Assembly: GCF_003590095.1 (NCBI RefSeq)
Contig: NC_039495.1
Coordinates: 3,209,589 to 3,273,588, forward strand
Source: Trichoplusia ni
Lineage: Eukaryota > Arthropoda > Insecta > Lepidoptera > Noctuidae
Direction of reading: 5' to 3'
DNA length: 64,000 nucleotides
Shown here: positions 32,840-46,417 of the stretch, in pieces
Layout of the letters: the number at the start of each line of letters is the position of its first letter
How positions within the stretch are numbered: the stretch's first letter is position 1
The notes under the pieces: model-generated
Database searches by the model: none
Told to the model about the DNA's origin: nothing
Seen by the model: the letters and a program-made list of their open reading frames with translations, nothing else
Made by a program: the position numbers and the translations under genes

Positions 32840-35800
32840 TGGCTGGCAAGAGCAAGTTCTTAAGCAAATCAAATGTTTATTATGTCCAAGAATCCAATAT
32901 CCAATTATAATCATCTTCTTTTAAGTACTAAGAATTTAACTAAACTCAATACAGAAAAGTGACAAGCATTGAATAACTCATTACTTATAAATTGGCGATT
33001 TCACATTGCAATAGCAAAATATATAATTTTCGAGTTTTTTGCTGTAGCTGATAAAACCGAAAGGCGTGATAGATAAAAAAACAAAAATAATCTCTATAAA
33101 ATTATAGTTTTTAATGCTTACAACGTTCGTGTTGCCCTATAATTTGTTGTTCTTATACTTAGCAAGTAATTACTTTGTTTTTAATTAATATTGTCTACAC
33201 TTAGATAAGTTTCTTTTTTTAATGAGGAGAATAAAATGAAAATTTTACTTTTTGCCGTTACTATTTCAAGTAGTTTGAAACTAGCAACTGATGAGGTTCT
33301 GGAAGACGGGCTTAATGGTTAAATTGGTTGGTGATGGCTTTAAAACTTAAATTTTCCACCTATAGTCATACCCATAGTCGATCGATCGATGAGGAACGAT
33401 ATCTTGGTCACAAAATTAACCTATAAGCCTACAGGTTTTAATATCATCAGCAATGATCCTTTACCATCAGGTATATTATGCCCTTTTATGATCGATTACA
33501 AAATATTTATCTTTAGGCATCTGTTACTATGAGTATCATCCTGATCAAAGAAGGTCGGCTTCTAGCTTCTTGAACCTAAATATAACTAAAGCAGAACAAG
33601 AAGCATTCGCAACCCCCATTATACATAGAGTATAACAACCTCAAATATTAAGAACTCATTTTTCCCCAAAAAAATATTTCTAAAATTTATTGAAGAAAAA
33701 TCGTAATTTTTCAAATAAACACAACTCTTCCAGACCAGCAGTAACTAGTACCAACATAATGTATGCTAAAAGCTAATTTAAATCTAAGAATGGTATCCAC
33801 AGCCTCCGTTCCCACGGTCCATCAGTGACCACAACTCTTAAGAAGTGGCCGAGACAGCTGGAGATGGTGCCAAGATAGATGTTACATCTAGAAAGATTGA
33901 ATTATAGGTTCAGTTTTAATGGTCTAACTGACTTTTATGAGTTTGTTAGGCTGTTATCGCGTGTCATCTTATTATACAGAAAATGTGCATCTGATACAAT
34001 TATTTTAGTAGGTACATGGATGCGTCAGATTATATACTCGTAAATCCCTAATTATTAACATTTTTGTAACTCTAACGAAACGACTTGAATCCATGGATCG
34101 CGAATCCATGGTTTGCCGTATGTATACAAATATGAAAATTAATGTAAGTCATTGTGTCAATCAAGTATCTCGTTGAGAAGACAATTCTTTAAATAAGGAA
34201 AATTTAACTGACCGTAGACAGAAATTCTACTTATGCATCTAAAAAAAAGATGTATTTGTATTTGAGTCAAAGATTTTTTTTTGCAACTTCTGTCTCCTAT
34301 CCTAGTATAAAACAAAGGTGATACGTGCAAATTGAGCTGCAAATATGAGTGAATTAGCACAATTTGTGCGGCAAAGTGTTACCTTACATAATAGTTTGAC
34401 GTCACTCGTCAAAGATTACTTCATCTATAGATACTTCTGAAAAAAAGGCAGGAAAGAAATAACTCCTTCTACTATTTTTTAATATCTATATCTATAATAT
34501 TTGAAAAAAAAAATCCTACTTTTCTTTCAAAAGATAAAACAACTTTGCGCAAAATATTTATCAAAGATTTCACAGTACATATAAGTGCATTATCAAAGCG
34601 TCTTCTGGTCATTATGGAAACAAAAGAAAATATACAAGTGAATTCAATAGCAAAAATATTTGCCAAAAATAGCAAACTCGTCGTTTATGGACTATTGACA
34701 ACCAAGTCCAGGTGTCGCTCACATCAAATACTCGGAAAAGAAACTTTGACCGTGAGAACTCGAAATCCGCTCGAATATGAATTTTAACGACTTCAAAAGA
34801 GGTGCTAAATGTTGACACTTAATATACCACAGATATTCATTGCACGAGACATTTACATCTACAATAATAACCAACACAAACACCCACCTTATGCACCTAA
34901 AGATAAAGTTGAAATTTCCGTCGCGTAATTTTCACAACTGCAAATATAAGTTGGTAATTGCAAGTTATTTTTTAAACATGAGATTATAAAACAAAGATAC
35001 GAGCGAAGTTCAAGGGAAATACTAGATGTTATCGATAAGTTATACCGATGCGGTTTTCTGAGTCACAGCTTAAAATACTATTGGGTTTGAAGCAGACTAT
35101 ATGGCTACGGGTTATGAGATTGACGACAGGTGGGTAAAAGTTACAGCTGTGTTCGTAAACCATACTTTACTTAGACAGTCGTAATATCTTTGGATACAAA
35201 TAAACAGGGACAGACTTGGCATTTACTAACAGTTTTCATTTTATAGCTGATTGAAATTTCTTTTACAGCCAACCTAGTTTACTTAAATTTGAATGAATTG
35301 AAATAATTTCTTAATCCGTTTCATTACTCAGAGATTTATCATATGATTACAAAAATAAAACTTGGCGATATAAGGAAGAATATGACGATGGATGTATGTC
35401 TTGACCAAAAACAGTTACAGCCAAATATAGTCAACGTCGATCAGGAAACAACCCAGTGACTAAAAAAGGATGATTTTATGACTAACAACCTCGTTTAAAG
35501 CTGTCAGATGAAGATAACAACTTTCAATGAAACAATTCTTTTTACACTCAATACCGCTGACGTGTTAATAAAAATTATCGAAATAACTAAAATACCGATC
35601 TAACGGCAAACTGTTTTGTCATAGACAAACTTATAAATGCTATTCGGAAAATAATAATTTGCAAATCAATTATCTGTTGCACTCCTAATAAGATCCATAT
35701 TCAATCAACAGTCATTTACACGACTGCAATAAATAAATTTGTTATTCTATTTAATACAAAATTAAATTTGCGTTTACCAAAATCAGTGCTTATAAAATTA

Positions 35801-37190
35801 GACTTTATGCGTTACGTTTTAAAGTAGTTTATAGTGCTGTGTTTATAAAAATCAGGGTAAATAACATACTTATTTGCCCTGTCTGATCATTACAAAGCTA
35901 TATGCAAATAGTGGGAAGTTCGCATGGACACAAGTCAATTGTTGAGGCGGTGCGAATGAACGTCGATAGATGTGGTGTTGCACAATTTTGTGACAATGGC
36001 CATATTTAGTGTCTGATCGTATCTAGCATTCATTTCGTTATACATGTTAATAAACAGGATTGGAGAAACTCGTTTATAGTTATATGTTGCGGAATTTCAA
36101 GTTATCAGGAGTATAAATCATTTTTTAAAGTCTTTGCAGGTTTTATTCGATTTTTTTTATCTTTAGAGTCAATTGTGTCAACTTTGGAACACGTCAGTGA
36201 CATAACACTTTTTTGAAACGGCAATACTATTTTATAAGTAAGCTAAGCATCGAACGCTTGCTCTATAATACAAAAACCATCTAAAAAATCATATTTATTT
36301 AAACTTACCAAACGCATTGTTTTGATCAACACTATTTTTTTTTGACAAATCCTTTCGCGATGCCTTTAACTTAATTTTATAACAAAATATTGTATTTATG
36401 AATCTCTAAATTATGCTGCAACAAACTGAACAGTACGCCTAACACCTCTAAATTACATTGTCAAGATGACGTGTCATATCGGCGATTTAAACAAACAGAA
36501 GTCCAACAATTCAAAAAATACATTTTAACCCAACTCTTTCCTTCATTATTATAAACTTTTATGACATCAAAAAACACGATTCGATACAGCCGGGGGTGTC
36601 ACGCTCGAGAGCCCCCTTTGGCACAAGCGTGATGATATAATAGCAATCGTCGCGACGCCAATGAAATGTCTTTCTTCCTTCCTGTCTGTTCCTTTGTGCG
36701 ATGCGATCTCGGAAATATGTTGATGGTAACGCGGTGCTTATTGTAATGGAGTTTGGATGTTCTCTGGCTTAATGTGTCGATTTGGATGTATGAGGATGGC
36801 CGAATAGACAGCTGTGATTATAGGACTCTCGTTAGATGACTTAAATGAGATACTTGCTTTGACATTTAAGATTCGTTTGGTAAGTCGATTCTAAATGTTA
36901 GGACATTTCTTGTGAGCAGAATTTTGTTTTGCGTTGATTTCTAATGTATTGATAAGCGACATTTCAAAATCACTATTTGTCTCTACACTGGCTCCTGTAA
37001 CACAGGCTTCAGGGTTAAATTTATGCTGTACTGTATTTTTATGTCAACAAAAACTTTTCTTATTTTTTTTCTTACCAACGATGAAGACAACATGATATTT
37101 TGCTGTGCGTCTACTATCCGTTTCTGCATATGGCAAACCAGACTTCAATTCAAAATTTTCCTATTAAATTTCATTTAAAACTATGCTTCC
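32840..37190. other. Long non-coding AT-rich stretch
   Basis: No gene is supported. An ATG frame at 33236 encodes 28 residues with a signal-like start (MKILLFAVTISSSLKLATDE), and one at 34614-34787 encodes 57 residues (start METKENIQVNSIAKIF); neither has splice or promoter context. A strong acceptor near 35270 leads to a frame of only about twelve codons. A TATCGATA site is at 35030. A CpG-richer patch is at 36590-36730. Confidence 0.4.
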
Positions 37191-37199
37191 GTAACCTCA

Positions 37200-37380
37200 C
37201 GAGCCCCCACTTGTCTCCACGTCAATCACTCGGTTGGTTGGTCCCATAAATGACACGTATTGAATCAATCAAGCCCTCACCTGGTTGGGACCTAATGACC
37301 CGTGGCTGATGTGCTTAATTTAACACCATTGTTACCGCGAGGTGGCGGGTTCAATGAGATTGAACGGTGGTAAAAAGATT
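37200..37380. promoter_or_regulatory. Enhancer-like block with homeodomain/PBX-type motifs
   Basis: Within about 120 bases are CCCATAAATGA (Hox-like), TGAATCAATCAA (Exd/PBX-like), CACCTG (E-box) and CCTAATGACC (homeodomain). GGTTGGTCCCATAAATGA and GGTTGGGACCTAATGA look like related half units. Motif density suggests a cis-regulatory element, but this is inference. Confidence 0.2.
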
Positions 37381-37785
37381 TCTTATTTGTATTGCGGTGT
37401 TTCTGTTGTCCGCTACTAGTCTTAACTCAATTTTAATTATATGTCTTAGCTAGATTTTTAGATTATGAAGTAAAAACAAATAAGAAATAACTTATGTCTT
37501 TACTAACATAATATTAAACATATTCAATGCTAAGGAATTCCAGACTTATAGCTTAAATTTATAAGAAATGACAGACATGTTTTTTTTTAATGTTTTTTTC
37601 GACAGTCATTTTACAGGTAAACTATAATTAAGAATCTATTAATTACTACTTACGCAACTCATTTAGTGTTAGTGTAGTGTCTCAGCCCCATTTTTTTTAA
37701 TATTAAAGCATTGCAACAAAACTACAATCTTCAAATCCTGAAATCAGCATCCAAGAACACTTACCATCATTATTTTAGAACATTA

Positions 37786-38150
37786 TTAACAATTTCCAAC
37801 AACTGGCAATGGTTTCAAATGCCTCCTCAACCATCCTTGACCTTCCATGTTAGTGATTGATCGGAGCGAAGCCTTGTGTCCGGTGGTTACCGGAGCCAAC
37901 CAACCGGCAACGTTCACATACTTACCGTAGAAGCCATGATTGAACCAAATTGTTATATCGAATGAACGTGCATCAGGTGCTCGTGTGGAATACTTGGAAA
38001 CAAAGGTTCCTTGAATATTTTCTCGGTAAAGTGTATTAGGTTTTTGAAAATTATAATGAGACGAAGGGTTCGCGAAAGATGTGAGCACTACTGTTGTAAC
38101 AAAAAACTTTGATATTTTTCCTCTTTGGAAAATAAGCAACTTTAGTAGTG
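37786..38150 (-). CDS. Candidate terminal exon or pseudogene, minus strand
   Basis: The minus strand is open for about 120 codons behind two possible acceptors (TTATAG at about 38150 and a better TTTTTTGTTACAACAG inside). The frame includes NPSSHYNFQKPNTLYRENIQ, then SFDITIWFNHGFYGKYVNVA, and ends LRRHLKPLPVVGNC. It contains a perfect internal donor, G|GTAAGTATG, at 37925, so it may be an internal exon ending there or a single terminal exon. There is no ATG near the N-terminus, so an upstream exon would be needed. The family is not recognised. Confidence 0.3.
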
Positions 38151-38494
38151 CCTATAATTGCCAGTTTTAATATGAAGTTACACCTGGAATTAATTTTCTT
38201 GTTTCAAGTCTCAAACCAACATATCTTTGTGAATCGATCGTTCCAATCCATTGACAAGTGGCCTAACAAACATCACTTCAGTTTCACCATTACTCCTTTC
38301 TATCTCTGTTATTACAACTAAAACGAAATCTTCTACTTCTCTAACTTATCCAATCTCTACTAAATTTAATTCTAACCCTTCAAATCCCATTAAAGAACAC
38401 AAAGATACAGTAGTCGGAGCGTGATCATTTTTTTTCCTTACCTTGCCATTAGACTATTTAATAACATAATGACATCCTCATTCGTGCGTACTGC

Positions 38495-38786
38495 CTATTC
38501 AAAGTTATCGCGAGATCTGTCTCCAGCCGATGATATATCTAATATTAGATATAATTTGATGGTTTGTTCGTCATGTACAGTGAGTTTAATTGCGACTTGA
38601 TTGTTGTTTCCATGGTTCTTATAATTGGTTTTTATGTCAAGGAATCGTGGAGGTGCAGAATCATTGGGAAATGATTTAATTTTGTTGTCGGGATTTTGTT
38701 TTTTCGGTTTCTCGAAAATTGAAAATTGTCGCATAGATTTATAAAAGTAAAACTCGTTTTTGTTAGCCCACTGTGTAACTTTACTG
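38495..38786 (-). CDS. Candidate terminal exon, minus strand
   Basis: After TTCCTTTGCCCAG the minus strand is open for 97 codons in phase 2, beginning KVTQWANKNEFYFYKSMRQF. It is strongly polar (FEKPKKQNPDNKIKSFPND) and ends SSAGDRSRDNFE. The charged composition is more like protein than most chance frames here, but no motif is recognisable. It lies upstream of the 37.8-38.1 kb frame on the same strand, yet its stop codon means the two are not simply consecutive coding exons. Confidence 0.25.
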
Positions 38787-38799
38787 GGCAAAGGAATTC

Positions 38800-39660
38800 C
38801 CCAAAACTTGTGTTACAAATTATTTAAATGATACTTAAAATTATGTGCCTGCTAAACGTATCAATGAAATTAGCATGTCCTTCACATAAGGTATACTTGA
38901 ATTGGTGTTCCCAAAATTTCTTTATATCACTTTATCCATAGGTAATATTTTTATGTAAATCTTTGCTTCCAACCTATAAACTTACTCCTATTAAATACTA
39001 AAGAAAACCTTACTTTATCAGCGTGTAACGTTTAGCTTGAAACAGATTAATTGTAAGCTATTAACAGCGTTATAACAAATAAACAAATAGTTATTTTTTC
39101 TTTCTCTGTCCAGCGGAGCGCGGCTGCGAAGATCTTGATGGTTATACTCAACGTTACCACTACCATGAACTAAGTATGGTATAAAATAGTGGTACTTAAT
39201 GTAGAACTTAGGTTTAATGGGTTTGCAATTACTTTAAAGAAAAAGTCCCTTAAAATATTTTTTAGATCAGAAAGGAGTGTTAAAATATATATGCTTTTTT
39301 TTATGAGTTAATACAATAGTTTAAAAGCTACATTAAAAAACACACAGAGTAACTAAAATTTCAATCAAAACCAACCAAAACATATTTGTACATATAATTA
39401 AAGAAAACAAATTGTTCATCGATCTATTTTATGACCGGAGCAACTATCGTCCCATTGTAATGTCTATTTTCTTTCTAATCTGTGAAAATTCAATTATCCA
39501 GCATCACGTTTAATGAGATACAGCCAAACCTTCTTGAACCTTCTTGAATCTTGTAATTTCGATTATTAACAGGTTGGTCGTAAATATAATCGTCAAGTGA
39601 TAACTTTTAAACATGGATAAAAACCAAATCAACCCCTATTCTCTACCATCAACACATAAC
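38800..39660. other. Non-coding DNA
   Basis: AT-rich sequence. A short scrap of the ATGAGATACAGCC repeat is at about 39510-39530. Nothing else can be identified. Confidence 0.45.
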
Positions 39661-39679
39661 CACAAGTGACAATATTCCA

Positions 39680-39747
39680 TCCTTATTCAGTACTATCACC
39701 TCACCAGCTCACGTTTACCGACAATACTTAGTAGTCTTCGTTCAACA
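39680..39747 (+). promoter_or_regulatory. Initiator-like element and leader
   Basis: ATTCAGTACT near 39685 matches the arthropod initiator (TCAGT) and lies about 60 bases before the ATG at 39748. No TATA box is evident. Confidence 0.25.
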
Positions 39748-39870
39748 ATGGCAGGCTGTAATCAGGAAGCGATGGTATCGCCTCGCAGCCGGTATCAGTC
39801 TGCTGGTAAATTGCTAGCTGCTGTGCTATTGACTTACCAGGGACTATTGATGGGGTTAGAATGTTTATGA
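39748..39870 (+). CDS. Candidate small membrane protein or first exon
   Basis: The ATG sits in an excellent insect start context (CAACAATGGC). The 40-codon frame reads MAGCNQEAMVSPRSRYQSAG, then a hydrophobic segment KLLAAVLLTYQGLLMGLECL and a stop. This is a polar N-terminus followed by one possible membrane anchor. A donor-like GCTG|GTAAAT after residue 19 would instead make it a phase-1 first exon. Codon use is balanced compared with the AT-rich surroundings. The family is not recognised. Confidence 0.35.
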   Translation: MAGCNQEAMVSPRSRYQSAGKLLAAVLLTYQGLLMGLECL

Positions 39871-40033
39871 GGTCGAATTGTCTGGTGTGATGGAATGTGA
39901 CTTGGATATTGGGTTTAGATAAATTTTAGGTATGGATGAAAGGTGTGCAATGGAGAATGCAGTCTGGTACTTTATATTCTTATATTATCAATTGTTGATT
40001 TGGATAAAACTAATGGAAAACACTCAAGTAACA

Positions 40034-40507
40034 TAATACTAAAATTATAAATTGGAAAAGGAGGGTTTTGTATTTATGTGTATGATTGTTACCTCTGCAC
40101 GCCCAAATGATTGGGCCGATTTCGATTAAACTAGGTATGGAGGTAAGTGACACCTTGTATTAACATATATTCTTTTATCCGACTTCATTAAGATAGGAGA
40201 GTTCCGTGTTTCCAGCTATAACAAACATCCAGGCAGGCTTCTCAGGTAGTTTTTTAATTATCTCGACAAGATATATTTTTGGACAATCTAGGGTTTTAAA
40301 TTGGTATGCAACAACTAATCTAATCAACACACATAGCTTCAAACATCACGCTACATAAACAGGGGACCACACACTCACACCAATCATTAAACTATCTACT
40401 TAGGTATTTTAATGCTGCAAACTACAAAATCACTGAACCAATTTCGATAAGCCTTACATTGTTGGGTACATCCGTTTAATTAGTGGGCACAAGTCGTGTG
40501 AAGCTAG
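40034..40507 (+). mobile_element. Diverged Helitron-like element
   Basis: AATACTAAAATTATAAATTGG at the 5' side, GATTGGGCCGATTTCGATTAA inside and AAGTCGTGTGAAGCTAG at the 3' end are diverged counterparts of the element at 7.4 kb. The internal part is AT-rich and poorly conserved, and two partial copies side by side are also possible. Confidence 0.45.
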
Positions 40508-40827
40508 CCTGATATTCGTAGAGATACGAAACAATACTTGCGTGAGAGTGCGTAAACTTTCTAATGCACAATTATGTACGTAAGCGGCTTGCGTTCGTTA
40601 TAATCGTAGCTTGTTGGTGAAAATATTTAGATAGATCGTAACGTATTTTTATTGGTAGTTTCCGCTCATAAAGTTTTCACGGACTTTTTCTTTGGCGAAA
40701 ATATGTAGGGCAGTATTATATAAGTGTAGTAGTGAGTCGTTTTGTAAAATATGTATGTTCTCTCACTGTGTGTTTAGCACAGGTGACTGGAGACAAGAGG
40801 CAGAGAAATATAATAAAAATGAAAGAA

Positions 40828-40872
40828 GGTTTATGCCCAGCAGTGGGTAATTCGACGAAGATGATCCCATTT
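40828..40872 (+). mobile_element. RTE LINE tail scrap
   Basis: TTTATGCCCAGCAGTGGGTA followed by GAAGATGATCC matches the Y-AQQW stop region and triplet tail of the RTE element at 8.8 kb. Confidence 0.5.
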
Positions 40873-40874
40873 AG

Positions 40875-43190
40875 TCATTCTTTGACACTGTAGGTATTGA
40901 TATCAGATATCTAGTAGTGAATGTCAATCAACCGAAACGTCTTCAAGAAATCGCTCGTCAAGTCAATAATAATACATAATTTTTGTACTCCATCACAATT
41001 ACACACCTGTGCTAAAGTAATTTATACCTTATGTCACTGTCGTAAAGATTGCACTTCGTATTTTCTTGAAAACAGTTTAGTTTACCAAATTGCCAGGACA
41101 TTTTGATTGCACTCCGATGCTGTGTTTCAGACTATATGTATGTATTGAAAATGAAATAAAAACTTTATATTTAAATTCTTAATCAGCAATTTAAATGGCT
41201 TAAAGAAAAACAAAATGTCACTATTATTTTTTTGTTAAGTTAAAAAATATTTATATTTTTTTCATAGAGCTTGATAAAACACTGTTACAAACACCAGCAA
41301 CAAAAACGAATATTTCTGATTCAGACTCAACTACAAAATCTAGCTTGCAGCAAACCAAGAAGGGCTAATTAAATGCGGATGAACATATCTCGGTCACATA
41401 GCGCCGAATGATTAACGTAGTGCAAAAACTTAAGGAATTATTACCGTGTTACAGAGAAAACAGTGTATCACGGATAATGTGCTGGGAAATGACGTCAAAT
41501 ACAAGTTTAGATGGACGAGGAATCTTGGAAACGGGAGGAAATAAGAGACATAATTATACCTGTTTATTTGCTTTATTGTGAAATAATTACTGCTATTAAG
41601 ACAGCATAAGATAGTAAAATTACTAGCGTAGATGATCTTTTTTTCTATTACAAGTCAGATTTTCGTTAATTAAAAAAAGGTGTAATCACAGTCCAATCTT
41701 CACATTTATACTTTTATTAGACCTTGACTCGAAATTAAGGTAAGATGTAGAGCTATCGATTTAATTTAAAAATAAACACTTTATTTAATGTCAATTTTGG
41801 AGTCACAAGTGCTGGAGACACGCAGAATAGAAATTCAAATACAGTTTTGCCTCTCATTCCTCCATATTCAAATGCCACGAACCCGTATAAATAAATAGTT
41901 ATTGATCAAACAAAAATACTCAGTTCAATATCAAAATCTAATTAGATCACACCAAGAGCCAGGTGTGAAATTATAAGCTTAATTTAAACGAAAATGATCG
42001 ATCATGTGTTCGTATTTTCGGCTTGGAAAGCTTCCAGATCCATCGACATTTATACGAAAATATTAATAAGTACTTGTTTACAGATACAATGAGTGAGTAA
42101 TTGCATGTGCTATTCAGCACGTGTCAAATTTTGTAGGTATTTTTATCCAGTAGTTTCCTGTCTTGTGATCTTGGCATTGGGTTCGGCTTTTTAAGTGGGA
42201 CAGGGTGACTGGTCTTGTAATTTTGGACTTTGATTGTGTGTGTGTCATATTGATTGGTTCTGTCTTCTGTATCTAAAAGTAAATTGATTAAGTGGATCCT
42301 AGTACTAGAAATCAAATTTTAGTTCATTAGTATTTTTCCTGTCATCAATACTTTGTGCTTACCTATTAATTTACTATCATCATTATCATTGAACAACACG
42401 TTTCCACTGAATTCTCCAACTGCTAATAATACAATTTTATCTTCATCAAATTTTGCCACATCTCCAAACCCTAATTTACCTACATCAGCTACTATTTCAT
42501 CGTTTATCCAAATTTCATCCTCAACATTACCTCAAACTAAATAAACAACTAAATCCACAAAAACAGCAAACATTCTAAAGTGAATTCCGATCTAATCTGG
42601 ACAAACGCAAGACTAATGGTTAATACGTCTCAATCTTTGCCTACATATGTCTTGTTAAAATAACACGATGGTATAAATCTCGATGCCGGTAGTAACGTCA
42701 AGATATATTAGCCGTTTAGACACATTTTTGATATAGCTGTGAATACCTGGGATAGTCTATGATTTGTAGGTGCACTGAAAAGTATGGGCCATGTATGTGT
42801 TTCATGGAAATAACAACAAAATTATGAAATAATACGTGATGTTTCTGAGGCCAGCTATCATTAGTAAGATTACTGATTTGGAGAAAATGAAGATAGTAAA
42901 AGTAACCACAAAAGAAATGTAAAATATGCAAAAAATAATAATTGAAAAAAGGTGAAAATATCAAATTCAGTCCCATCAATCCAATCCATCGTATACCAAA
43001 ATCAACACGTTCTATTTCCTTTCTCTCTGTTATTTTTTTACGAATTATATATCAATAAAAACTGAATAAGTAAAAAAAAAACAATAAATCAATTTTGTCC
43101 CATAAAGTCCAAACCAACACTACAACAAGAGCCTCCAACAACCTTGCACCAAAGTCCACAACCCCATTAAAACAAAAGATCATCAAAATA
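40875..43190. other. Non-coding DNA
   Basis: Small frames at 40921-41106, 42124-42315, 42353-42544 and 42716-42979 lack splice, start or promoter support. AT-rich throughout with no clear repeat. Confidence 0.4.
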
Positions 43191-43199
43191 TACTTTGTA

Positions 43200-43352
43200 A
43201 ATCGCCAATAGCGATAGTGTTTGCGCACCGGCGCGTGAGTTTCCGCGCATTGTTCTCTGCGTAAGCATCTACGCGTTATTTATGAACGACGTTACACTTT
43301 GATCTTAGTCTGGGAAGCGATCAGAGGACAATTGAAGTGCATACAGATTGCA
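43200..43352 (+). promoter_or_regulatory. CpG-rich promoter-like patch and possible leader exon
   Basis: GCGCACCGGCGCGTGAG and TTTCCGCGCATTG form a CpG-rich island in AT-rich DNA, followed after about 100 bases by a donor-like GCAG|GTGAAG. The first ATG (43282) gives only MNDVTL, so any exon here would be non-coding leader or would use another frame. Confidence 0.25.
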
Positions 43353-43354
43353 GG

Positions 43355-45520
43355 TGAAGGGTTAATGTGGATGTTTGTGGATCCGCCGGAAATGATTTGT
43401 ATGATGCTACTGTTTATACTGTTCTATGTATTGAAGGTAACTGTTATTGCTTTTGATGTTTTCATAATGATGGAAGATTGGTTTTATATTCATACAAAAA
43501 ATAAAATTGAAAATTAGGATAACAACAATATTTAATGGAAAAGTAGAGAAAGAAATGGTTATTATGAAAAATAGGATAACAACCATGTGCAACAGAAAAA
43601 GTTGAGTAGCTTTGTTTTTAAGGCACCTTATCAAACTAAGTCCATAAACTAGAGCAGTCACCAAATACGTTGGAAGATGCTCTATTTACTTCGGTACATT
43701 CAAAACAAATACTAGAATTTTTCAGTTACAATTATTTATTGAAACTTCTCAGATTCCCAAGTGGTTTGTAACACACTATTCCTAATCAAAATCAAGTGCA
43801 GCACCTGATAACACAGAAATGAATGGAGCAGCCAGTAGGGAAATCGGGGATCGTTTAAAAACCCATTAATACCCCAGTTTCACCATAAGCTACCCGAAAT
43901 GAACGCCATCGTTTAGATAAAAATACAAAAAACTTATTGTCACCTATTCAGAAACAATCGAGCGATTTCTGTGATCATTTTTTTTTATATTCCACTGTCA
44001 AACAAATTTATACTCTAATGTCCATCGTAACATCTTAAAAATAACCAAGTTCAGTGTCTCCTGCAACTGCAAACACAACATTGTTGGTAACATCGTCATC
44101 AGTTATGCAAATTTCGTCTTTATACCTTTCCACAAATGGACCACTTTTTCTTACATCGTCATGTATATTCTTAACACTACACAAAAATCAAATGCAGTTG
44201 TTAAAAATAAAGCCAATCAATTTTGAACTTTAGGAGTCTCTGATAGAGTACAAGGAAATGTGGAAGGGGTGAACGAAAAAGATGGTGCTGTAGTGGTTAG
44301 TGATAATGACGTCACGGTGTGTAACCTTTGTCGTATTAAAATGACATTACTAGACGGTACAGTTATAATAATTCACGCCTTCGAGCTTCGGATATTCAGA
44401 TTTATTTATATTCGAACCGATGAGTTTGAAATGGGACATGAGTTATAAATTATAGGTATAACGGACGTACTAATAACTCAAGTGATGCTTGTTTAATGGA
44501 TATTTCTGGAATATTTTATGATTTATACAACTGCGATTCACAGAAAATATTATTTTAAGGTAAATTCAAGTCGATAATCGTCGATGAGACCACAGCATTT
44601 TGCTTTTTTCCAATATAACTTACTCATGTCTCAAATTTACAACTATTTCAAGCTTCATCCTAAATGCTTTATTATTTCGATCGTATTACATCATTAAGGA
44701 ATTCTAGAAACAAGCAAGAACTTTAACACAGTACTTAAAAAGAAAAAGAAACACACAATCATTTCATCACAGTATCGCTCTAAATAATTCGATGCAAGCA
44801 GCCATTTTGTATCACCAATATAACACATCGAAACTCATAATGATAAATATAGAGTATCAATGATGCGTCAACTATGTAATGCAGAATTGCGCCTGCGATT
44901 AATGATTCGTGCCAAGACATCTGCTACATAATCATCAATATCTGTCTGTCATACGTGCGCGATAAATTAACGAACGATATGCTTCGACATTCAGACCAAG
45001 ATCTTAAATTACTACACTTGATAATTGCTGGTTTGTATACCTACCTACTAGGAAAATTTATTGGGACCCATAAAAATGTGGACAAGTTTTCTACTGGTCG
45101 TCTCTTTGCTCATCGACGAAAGCCTAGCTACTAAACGAAGGAATCTTCGACAAAATGAAGAAAAAAACACTTTATTTCTTTGCACTTGTTTTCATCATAC
45201 TTCAAATATTAGATGCGATTCTATCAAGCAACAATTATGAGTTAAATGCAGATAAAGTAGGTCGATGCTTGGTAATTTGTTTGCTAATGTTGGGAAAATA
45301 AAATGGTCGCTCCTACGATCGCTATCGAAGTAGAGCTGTTATTTTCTTAAACTACTCTTATATATCAATGTGTTAACGTATGTAGGTATTCTTTAAAAGG
45401 AATCACTCTATTAATTTTTCAACAATTTTCCACTATAAAAGCCTCAAATTTCGCATTAGCAGCTAATTATAATTATTCAATCGCGTTATTGATTTAATCC
45501 TTGCGTGGCAAGGGTCTTAT
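43355..45520. other. Non-coding DNA
   Basis: A strong acceptor near 43720 leads to an 18-codon frame (LQLFIETSQIPKWFVTHYS); too short to call. Other frames (43407-43664 minus, 44260-44448 plus) are unsupported. No repeats recognised. Confidence 0.4.
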
Positions 45521-45527
45521 CAAAAAT

Positions 45528-45650
45528 TTAAGTCACATGCACACAGAGTCCCAGACTCGGGAATATTATTCGTGGATCACACAAATGTTTATCCTACGCG
45601 AGAATCTAACCCACGACTGGTAACGCTCAGTAGGTTTCGCATGGTAATAT
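45528..45650 (-). mobile_element. tRNA-derived SINE, copy 7
   Basis: GAGTCCCAGACTCGGG, GTGGATCACACAAATGTTTA and CCTACGCGAGAATCTAACCC are the reverse complement of the family core and B box. Confidence 0.6.
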
Positions 45651-46417
45651 TAATTGAACTATCTTAACTAATACAGAAACGATATACAAAACTCAAAGCA
45701 CCAAAAACACAGCCAAATACTAACTACACCTTACTATCAAAAACAACAGCAGAATAACACCTCGAAATCAAATAAACGAACCAAAAATACTCCAAAATCC
45801 CCTTTTATTCCCACTCCTCAATAACGATTGCACAAAATCCCGATATCTAATAATAAAGTTAAAAATCTAGTTGATGATACATAGGTAGTTAGTCGGCTGT
45901 ATGATTTGTGAGTGGACAGGTGGGTACGCAAATACATTGCAACCGGTTCGGTTTCGCCATCCCGATTGGCATTTTGACGTGGTGTTCAAAGTTTATTAAT
46001 TGCTTCGGATTTTATCACGGTTATTTGAAATAGATGAGAATGGGTTGTAAAGAAAAATGTTACAAATAAATGTAAAAATATTTGTTGCAAAAAATACCTG
46101 TAGTAGTGTTGCGGTTGATTGCACGGATTCGTTATCACGAGATGCAGGTTCGATTTTAACACAAGTAAAATATTTATTTGTATTTTTTAAAGTTATACTT
46201 TCCTAATTATTGTAAGAAGACATGAATTCATGAAAGCAGGACTGTGACGTTTGTGAGAATGAGATGGCGTACTGCATACCGTAGAGCTACCTCTCGCTTC
46301 CTCAATAAGTCTAAAACAAATACTAAATAAATTGGTTTGTAAAAATAATCCACTTTAAAAAAATCCAGTCAAAAAGTTACTATTAAAATTGTGACAGTAA
46401 ATTTTTAAACATAATAA

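Noticed and set aside
34081..34120. Repeated GAATCCATGG words, possible structured RNA
   Set aside because: Only two short direct repeats; no stable stem-loop series and no tRNA boxes.
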